A stretch of DNA of 64,000 bases, taken from Phallusia mammillata. Its lineage: Eukaryota > Chordata > Ascidiacea > Phlebobranchia > Ascidiidae. Shown one piece after another: positions 57,201 to 64,000 of the stretch (position 1 is the stretch's first letter; each line of letters opens with the position of its first letter). The stretch spans positions 8,861-72,860 of the forward strand of contig QLIY01000686.1 of NCBI GenBank assembly GCA_003260075.1, read 5' to 3'. The notes beneath the pieces are model-generated. The model did not search any database. It had not been told where the DNA came from and saw only the letters and a list, made by a program, of their open reading frames with translations. The position numbers and the translations under genes were made by a program.

Positions 57201-60200
57201 TTTAAGTGCCAAATACGTTGATCGATTTTTAAATTTAATTTACCGTCAGTTTGGTCGACTTCGGTTAGTTTGTTGCTCCTGTTTGAATTATACCTGATAC
57301 CTCAATGTTTTGGTCAAAACAGGTGAAATGTAACCCACTTTAACCGTTGCTGGTTTAACCCTGACAAGCCAACGGTTTAAAATAGCCACACTCGCCAGTG
57401 CGCCACTGCGCCACTGTAAAAAAAGTTTGTTGAACAATGATTTGCAATAAACTCGATATGTTTCGTGGCGAATTCCAATGCTTATATAGAGGTCAATCCC
57501 GTTGTGTTTTGACACTGGCACCACTGGTTGTGCCTTCTTGCAGGGTCATGTTTACAAACAGTTTGAGCCGCGCACTCTAATCCCCGCTGACTTTGCTCGC
57601 TTGACATTATTCCTCGGCGATTGACCGGGAATCGTTATTCGATTGCCGGCTTAACCCATTCAAGTTGGCCGGCTAGTTTTTATTGAGACTCAATTATGTC
57701 ACTCGTCCCAGTAAGTAGCTCGGCTGGAGACTGGTTAACGTCGTGAAACATAACATTGAAACACCCCGACATAGGATTGTCGAATTGTTCTCGTAAACTA
57801 GTTTCTTTTCCCACACTGTAATTGTACACTTGACTTGCTTTTGTTTTATTATGCAACATGATCCAGTGGTATCCTTGTTCTTTTCGCATCGCCATAATTC
57901 CTCCAGATGTGATTATTACTTGAACAGCCACCAAGCAAGCTTTTAACAATGACTTTACATTCGTTTAGATCTGCTTAAAACCACGGTACATAGAACATAC
58001 AATGCGAGTGAATTAAGTTGTTTACCTGCCTTCCCCTAATAAATACATCATTATGCGTGGCTAATATTATAAAATGCGACGCTGTATTGACGTTTTAAAT
58101 CAATGTAAATGAAGAAATAATGGAGAAATGATTGCCAAACAGACTTCGTAAAAAGCCAATAAATGAGAAACTGCGTGGGGTCGCATCCCTTGTGAATTCA
58201 ACCGATCAATACGGCAAAGTCAGTTCTTTCATTCTGTAGCATTGAATTAGGTTTGAAGGGGTGAATGATTGAAACACTAGGACAGTTGCCAATGTCCAGT
58301 TTGGACAAAGTTCTCACGTTTCAGGCGGGATTTCTCAATTTGGCATTTTTCCATATCAATAAGAGCGTCACTGATGCACCATACACTTACTGGAGGTTAG
58401 CGCGAACTAATCCCACTTCACTACCACGTATGTTTGATGATTACTGGGTGGCCCGACCTCTTATACCAGTGCGTGCTGCCTGTCGCTGCTGACATTGTTG
58501 TATTACAGAAGTTCCCTTTATCTTCAGGTTGTCTGTAGTTTCAGTTGCTGTTTGAAGTGCGTCATGTTGATAAAAATCCGAACCTTACTTTCCTGCAACT
58601 AACGCAGCACTATGTAGGGTTCTATTTTTTATCTCATTTTTAATATGTTGGGCCAAGAAGGGGGACAAACAGGCATCAATTTTGGCAAATGCTCATGCTG
58701 TCATTACTAAAATAATGTGGTAATTTTCGGTGCTATTAAATCATCTCGGATTTTGCTTGTTTTTGCGACTACATTTTTCGCAAGACTGACTTCCGATTTG
58801 CAAAGATAACTAAACTGAGCAACAACACAACTGTTTATGCCTGCAGTGGTTCACCACTAATGCAGTGGTTCACCACTAAAATAAGGCATTAAAACGTTCG
58901 ATTTTATCATGAGAGACGAGGTCGGTGAGCTTCAGTGACCCCTTTCTCCTACACCTTATCTGTCGAAAATTTATTTATTCCCCATAAAGTACTTTGGCCC
59001 GACGTCCAAGCAGCGGACAACATAATAGCAGCGGTTCATCTTGTTATTTAAACCTGTATGAGGTGATGATTGTCGTGTTTTAGGAACCGTTCCTCTCCAT
59101 TTTGCTTTTGCCGAAATTTGTCACGACCGTACGTGCTTATCGTAACACGAATCGTCTGCCGTTCCTTGTCGCCCCGCTATATCGGGTTGCAACATCAAAC
59201 ACCAACACCTACTAACGACAACTTTCCAATATTTTGCACGGTGTGCCTAGACCAGTGTTCACCCAGGCAAATTTGTGATTATCATTTGAATACCATCCAA
59301 TTCATATGCCAATGTACCCATTTCGGAATGTGATCGTCACGCTTCATCGGTGCGTGACCTCCAAGTTTATGTGCCTTGAGCGTTTACTCACTTTCCCGAT
59401 ACCGTCGGGTTCGATCCACCTTATCTCTTACTAGATGACGTCGGTGTAGATAACACGGCTGTAATGTTGAGTTGTGTTTGCCCCATCTGTAATGTGCATG
59501 ACGTCAGATCTTTCAGGACAAAGGTGGCAGGGAATCGTTTTTGTGGCTTGCTTGCCTGTCTCTGTTTGTTCGGTTGTGCCCCAGTCGCTGCCAAATCATA
59601 CCATCGGCACGAACGCTCAACACATGCCTTACTTACCAACCAACGTGGTTTCCCGTCTATTTTTTGCTTTACTGTTAAAGTTTAAACACTGAGATTGGGC
59701 AATATTTATTTCAAAACGAAAAGTTTTTGTCACATTGTGTTCTTGTGTGCCTACTGCCTAGTTAAAAGACAATAATCTCACTGTAACTCTATGTCCCCAA
59801 AACAAGGGTTTGATCCACAAAGTCGGTGCCCTACAGGCTTTTTGGTAGAGCTTACATACAACGTTCACACACACACACACACACTTTACCATCTCAACCA
59901 CATGTGTGTTTTGTGGCGGTCCTCAACTACGCAGCAACCCTGTCAACTTTTCTACTCATTGTCAACTTTCATTGATGCCATTAGGCGAAATATATATTCC
60001 ATTTCATTCATTGACGGATTTCGTAACTTGGAAAATGCTTTCCATTCTCAGTTATACAATTAAATAAACGGTGATCGTCGATGACCATGTTGCCTGTTGA
60101 AGGGTTAGATACTGTTCAGTTCAAATACTCTCAGTTTCTACTCATTGCCGGATCTAAGCCAACTGTTACAAGGTTAAAGGTTGACGCAGTCTGTATAGTT

Positions 60201-63200
60201 CCCAGGGGATTCAGCATCAGCCTGTAAGCTGGCTCCCCGCAATCCCACTTTGCTTTGATGGTTCGTAAATCACATCTGTCGATTGTTTTGTCAAAGTTTC
60301 TTGAAACTAAGAGCTAATATTTTGTGTAGAAATAGAAACATGTATTTTGCACTGATTCTAACCAGGTTTTGTTTTACATACAGTGTTCAAAATGCGACTG
60401 TGAAACTGTTGATAAGTCCGTGGCTTGGTTGGCTTTGCAACCGTGTCCAGCCACCTGCTCTGCCAAGTTTACTTTGTAGATGAACGTTTACGGTTAATTT
60501 ACTGGATTTTAACATACCTTTAAACCTTACTGGTCTGCTCAAGCCATGCGTTTTATTTTTCTGTATTTGTGATTTGTTCTTTACGTGCTTGCAGCTGTCT
60601 AATGAGTCACCAGTACCACGCACCGGCCTAGGGCGGTTGTTACATTAAACGTAGTGGTTTTGGTCAAATCATTTTTGGAAATTTTGTAGTTTCTCTCTCA
60701 ATTCACAGAATTTAATCAAATGACTCATATTTTAGCGTTGTTAAATGTTTCAAGTTTTCATTCAGCACAATCCAACACGCCCAGACATAGCTTACCTCTA
60801 TGCAAACACACGATCGTACATTTCACCCCCCTCACGTAGACAACACCCTGAAACAAGACCCCGATTCTCCGCCCCCAGTTTCAGTGACGTCATCCCCCGA
60901 CTAACCCCGGTTCTTTTGTGTTCCCCACTCGTCGAGTGAGTCAGACACGGGCCGCCGTTTTTCGGCTTATCCGACTGACTAGCTGCGGACGGACACAATA
61001 ACACTACTTAACGTTACACGCTCCCTCGTTTTTCGGTGTCGGCTTCCAACGGAGTCCTTAACACACCACGTTAGGACTCCGTTGACCATCGGTGCACCGA
61101 CGCGTCTTCTACCACGTGACCCATCTAATCTACTTTAAGTCTATGCGGTCTTAAAACACCAACTCCATAGTTGCAAGCTAATCACGCGAAAATGACTCAA
61201 GTCTGCCCGAAGAGTAAGAAAACTGTCGTAGTTGTTTACTAATCAGCAAATCAACTTTTTGTGAATTGTATTTTCATAATAATTTGCAGACACATAATGT
61301 GATTTTCCAATCAACCTATACGTTTTGTATTGTTGCAGTATGTAGTCGTTCACCACAAAACAGTACACCATGTTCTAGTTATTCTGTCACAATCACCCCT
61401 GCTTATGACTTATATACATGGCTTTTGTCTAGTTGATCTGCACTAATTTTGCATGCGTGTGCGTTAATGTATGCGAGACACGCAAAAGTAGCTACGGCTT
61501 GTTTGTTTTCGTTAACCCCGGCCCGTATCTAAACATTGGTGAGTGGACTTCTCTTAGTTGACATAGCAGCGGTGTAAGAGTGGACAGCACTTGTTCGCCC
61601 ACTACTTACACAGTCAGGTTACCAGTTGATCTTCCCATTGTTTGTTTAACTACGCAACGGTCTGATCACCTGCAGTAGTCCAACGTACACAGTGTTAATG
61701 TTTAATATGTTCTTGTCGATAGTTTGCTGTGTCTGCTCCACGCTTGTTAGATGGGAAACATTTCATCCGTATCATTTTACTGCTGCCCGCTGACATCTCT
61801 TGGTGTAAATAGACAAAGGTCATTTGGTACCTTTGTTGGTTATGTAATTGCCTTCTTCTGCTCTTGAAATTTGAAATACGTCAGTCGGCGGTGCATCTGG
61901 GACCAATGACTTAGTTAATACACGATGCCATGAGGTGAAATAAATATATATATTCCACGACATTTATCGTCAGATTTCGTTACTAGGAAAATACTTTTTA
62001 TTCTTACTCAGGTAATAAACTACGCTTTTTGAAGATAATACGTATTTGATACAAATGACCAAATACATTAGTAGATACATTATGTGGTCTTAAAGTCTGG
62101 GTGTTTCGCTTTAAAGCTTGTTCCTTACTTGTGAACAACTGCAGCATGAGTTAATATCAGTGGCCAAGTCCTTGTGGTCAAGCACCGGCTTTGGCTCGGT
62201 CATTTGCCACAAACACTCGACATAATGACTGAAGGCAATAGGCGGACAATTTGTAAAAACAACTTCTTCCATGGGTCGTGCCACAAACAGCCTTTAACTT
62301 CTATAGGTCATTGCTAATGATATCCTATATACCGCACGTCGTGTGTTTAAGCTTCGGAAAATCGAACAGTTACAGTGCAGCGCTTTACTTCTGTTGTTTC
62401 TGCACCTCTCTCACTCCAGACAAGAATCTCTTTAGCTCTAGTTGAGTGGGTTTTGAATTTGGGATCGTAAACTTGTATTCAAGGTTGACTGATTGGTGCT
62501 AATGCGTTGCTAATGTGCGAAGTAACCACTTGCTCTGGAACAAGCTCCATACAATCCTCCTCCTGCCCTGCTTCCGCTTAGGACACCACCTCTTACTGTA
62601 TCGGCCGATATCATTGGCATTATGCGCTCATCATTCGCAATGTAATGAATTTGTACTACGCGCATTCAGTGTTATTTACCCTGATGACGGCGGCCTGCAT
62701 AGGACATCGAAACGTCGGTGCAAAAATGCAATTGCCAAAAGAGCTCTATAAAGTTGGTAATAAAGATTTGTTACAACCAAGCTGCTTTTGGGACTTGTTT
62801 TAGGACAATCACGTTTGTGGAACCGCAGCATATTTTAATGGCAACTTACATTTAAATTTTAAATTTTGTCTGTTTGCAGATGGGACTACCAAGCGTTGCT
62901 GCACAACTCAACATTCTGCATGACTCCGCGCGGTCGCCGTCTTGGCTCGTTTCGATTTCTGGAATCTTTGCAAACCGCCTGTGTTCCGGTGGTTCTGGCC
63001 AACGGATGGATGCTTCCTTTCGCCGAGGTGCTGGACTGGCCCAAGGCGAGTTTGGTGTGGGACGAAAGGTTACTTCTACAGGTGAGTTCAATGCGAGACT
63101 GAATTCCGTATGTTTAGTATACTGTCGTAGTCCTTGCTTCACAGCGCAAGTTTTAGGGGCAAGGTTAGACTGTCGAGCCTGTGTACTTAAACGTGTAATT

Positions 63201-63441
63201 ATCATACAACAACTTCAAATTAAAGCGAAGTTGAAAACACTACGGTTTAAAAAAAATCACGCAAAGTTGCCATGGTGGAGACTTGTATATTGTGTTAAAA
63301 ACGTGGTTTTCTAACCCTCAGGTCCCAAACACACTAAGGGATATCTGCGACGAAACGATCATGGAATACAGACAACAATCACAGTTTTTGTGGAACACTT
63401 ACTTCTCATCGGTGGAAAACATGGTTCAAACAACATTAGAG
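54295..63441 (+). CDS. EXT1: Exostosin-1, heparan sulfate co-polymerase, N-terminal part
   Basis: The first four exons, in phase, encode 428 aa: 54295-55103, 55236-55388, 62880-63081, 63322-63441. The gene continues past the window (human EXT1 is 746 aa). It is a type II Golgi membrane glycosyltransferase that, with EXT2, elongates heparan sulfate by adding GlcA and GlcNAc alternately. A signal anchor is at about residues 8-24 ([16 protein letters not shown]). The stem is Ser/Glu-rich. The GT47 exostosin domain begins near residue 98 with [12 protein letters not shown]. Strong EXT1-type motifs follow: [117 protein letters not shown] and [14 protein letters not shown]. These fit EXT1 better than EXT2. 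The GT64 domain with its DxD motif is not in the window. A donor (gtgtgt) follows exon 4 at 63442. Confidence 0.95.
56752..56990 (-). CDS. Candidate antisense exon in EXT1 intron 2
   Basis: A reverse-strand open frame ends at a stop at 56752 and opens after an AG near 56985. It is locally G+C-rich against an A+T-rich background and reads plausibly as protein ([20 protein letters not shown], then [13 protein letters not shown]). There is no ATG, so it would be an internal or terminal exon. The family is not recognised. It could be part of a nested gene with 57680-57961. Confidence 0.3.
57290..57425 (-). repeat. Possible tRNA-derived SINE fragment
   Basis: The reverse strand reads agtggcgcagtggcgcactg followed about 45 nt later by agggttaaaccagc. 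The first resembles a duplicated RNA polymerase III A box. The B box is degenerate, so the assignment is weak. Confidence 0.25.
57680..57961 (-). CDS. Candidate antisense terminal exon in EXT1 intron 2
   Basis: A reverse-strand open frame of about 90 codons has a hydrophobic start ([17 protein letters not shown]), then hydrophilic sequence with two N-glycosylation sequons (NKT, NYS), suggesting a secreted protein. Its stop codon overlaps an AATAAA hexamer, as in some compact terminal exons. It lacks a clear initiator ATG at the hydrophobic start. No homolog is recognised. Confidence 0.28.
   Translation of the reverse strand, partial: NVKSLLKACLVAVQVIITSGGIMAMRKEQGYHWIMLHNKTKASQVYNYSVGKETSLREQFDNPMSGCFNVMFHDVNQSPAELLTGTSDIIESQ
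58842..58879. repeat. Tandem pair of a 19 bp palindromic unit
   Basis: tgcagtggttcaccactaa occurs twice in direct succession. Each unit contains the palindrome agtggttcaccact. It may be a remnant of hAT CAGTGG-type ends. Confidence 0.7.
61048..61084. repeat. Stem-loop, 13-14 bp arms
   Basis: caacggagtcctta (61048-61061) pairs with ttaggactccgttg (61071-61084), one mismatch, with a loop of about 9 nt. It lies in EXT1 intron 2. Confidence 0.6.
62675..62755 (+). mobile_element. MITE-family fragment near EXT1 exon 3
   Basis: ccctgatgacggcggcctgc, ataggacatcgaaacgtcgg and gccaaaagagctctataaag match the internal and right boxes of the family seen at 46085. It ends about 125 bp before EXT1 exon 3. 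Confidence 0.55.
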
Positions 63442-64000
63442 GTGTGTTAGCTACTTTAATTCAAATAGGTTTGTCGGCCTTTTCACACTGCGGTTAAAAT
63501 CCTGGGAAAAATCATCCCTCCACGTTCTTATGGTTTGTAAAAACGACTCCAGTTTTAATGAAGTCGATAAAAGACCGCATCTTGCACGATGTTGGTTTAA
63601 TTTAACATCGTCTATAGAATTTGTGGTCCATAAGCGAAGAACGAAAGTGTTTTTAATCCTAAAAATTAGCAACTTGTCAAAAAGTGTTGGAAACCAATGT
63701 ATTGAATGTTGCCACAAAAGGGAATTTGCATTTAAGATTGGAATGCGCCTTTGCTGTGCATTTTTGATTGTGACCATTTTTGAATTTTGAACTGCTAAAG
63801 TTAATTAATGGTGAAAGCATTTCTGGTGAAGCAGTAATTTTTCCTTGTGTCTCGGCATCAAATAGCACCCCTTCTGTAATCAGGAGTTATGATGTCCAAG
63901 TTTAACGATGTAACACTTCCCATGTCGTAAAGCAATGTCCTATATAGGAAACCTATGTGGTTGAGATTGTTCCTGTGTTGTCATGTGGTAACCCGCATAT

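Larger units (their letters stand above)
55389..62879. other. Large EXT1 intron 2
   Basis: This 7.5 kb intron separates GT47 exons 2 and 3. It holds candidate reverse-strand exons (56752-56990 and 57680-57961), a SINE-like stretch at 57290-57425, a 19 bp tandem repeat at 58842-58879, a short (CA)n at 59870-59883, a hairpin at 61048-61084 and a MITE-family copy at 62675-62755. No C/G placeholders occur here, so this is a cleaner contig. Confidence 0.6.

Noticed and set aside
59421-59692. Overlapping 70-codon frames on both strands in EXT1 intron 2
   Set aside because: No splice-compatible boundaries, no sequence features and no preference between strands.

Overview
This is a 64 kb piece of an animal nuclear genome. 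It is A+T-rich, with intron-split genes using GT/AG junctions and many small non-autonomous DNA transposons. The gene set (a TASK-type K2P potassium channel, a FAM167-family protein, TFIIIC subunit GTF3C3, mitochondrial ribosomal protein mS35/MRPS35, exostosin EXT1) and introns of mostly 0.1-4 kb fit an invertebrate deuterostome. A highly heterozygous ascidian or similar marine species is plausible, but I cannot name it from sequence alone. There are no bacterial operons, phage genes, CRISPR arrays or rRNAs.

Layout. 1-5961: no convincing gene, several MITEs. 5962-17711 (+): eight-exon TASK-like K2P channel (938 aa) with a very long cytoplasmic tail. 17712-25021: gene-poor, repeats. 25022-27623 (+): four-exon FAM167-family gene (372 aa). 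27624-31776: gene-poor. 31777 to about 35250 (+): multi-exon gene I do not recognise. 48636-35490 (-): GTF3C3, about 21 exons, convergent with the unknown gene. 49031-51837 (+): MRPS35, six exons, head-to-head with GTF3C3 across about 394 bp. 51838-54294: spacer with a complete hAT MITE and one orphan exon-like ORF. 54295-63441 (+): the first four exons of EXT1, which continues beyond the window. Its 7.5 kb second intron holds possible antisense exons. Exon joins for the five recognised genes were checked for reading phase by hand. All are consistent except one stretch of GTF3C3 (about 39.7-40.0 kb), which is damaged by the assembly.

The most striking non-genic pattern concerns the assembly. 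There are about 36 runs of pure C (6.4-36.8 kb) or pure G (38.7-52.7 kb). Most are 10 nt plus any native C/G next to them. Most are flanked by two slightly different copies of the same 80-350 bp. They look like gap placeholders written as C instead of N, at contig joins where the two haplotype copies were never merged. The switch from C to G means the right-hand part was reverse-complemented after the placeholders were inserted. These runs create false duplications and false poly-Gly/poly-Pro ORFs, and break at least two genes.

The genes look functionally unrelated (ion channel, RNA polymerase III transcription, mitochondrial translation, heparan sulfate synthesis). I found no new multi-gene system. 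The best leads are the long-tailed TASK channel, the unrecognised gene at 31.8-35.3 kb, the GTF3C3/MRPS35 bidirectional promoter and the candidate antisense exons inside EXT1.
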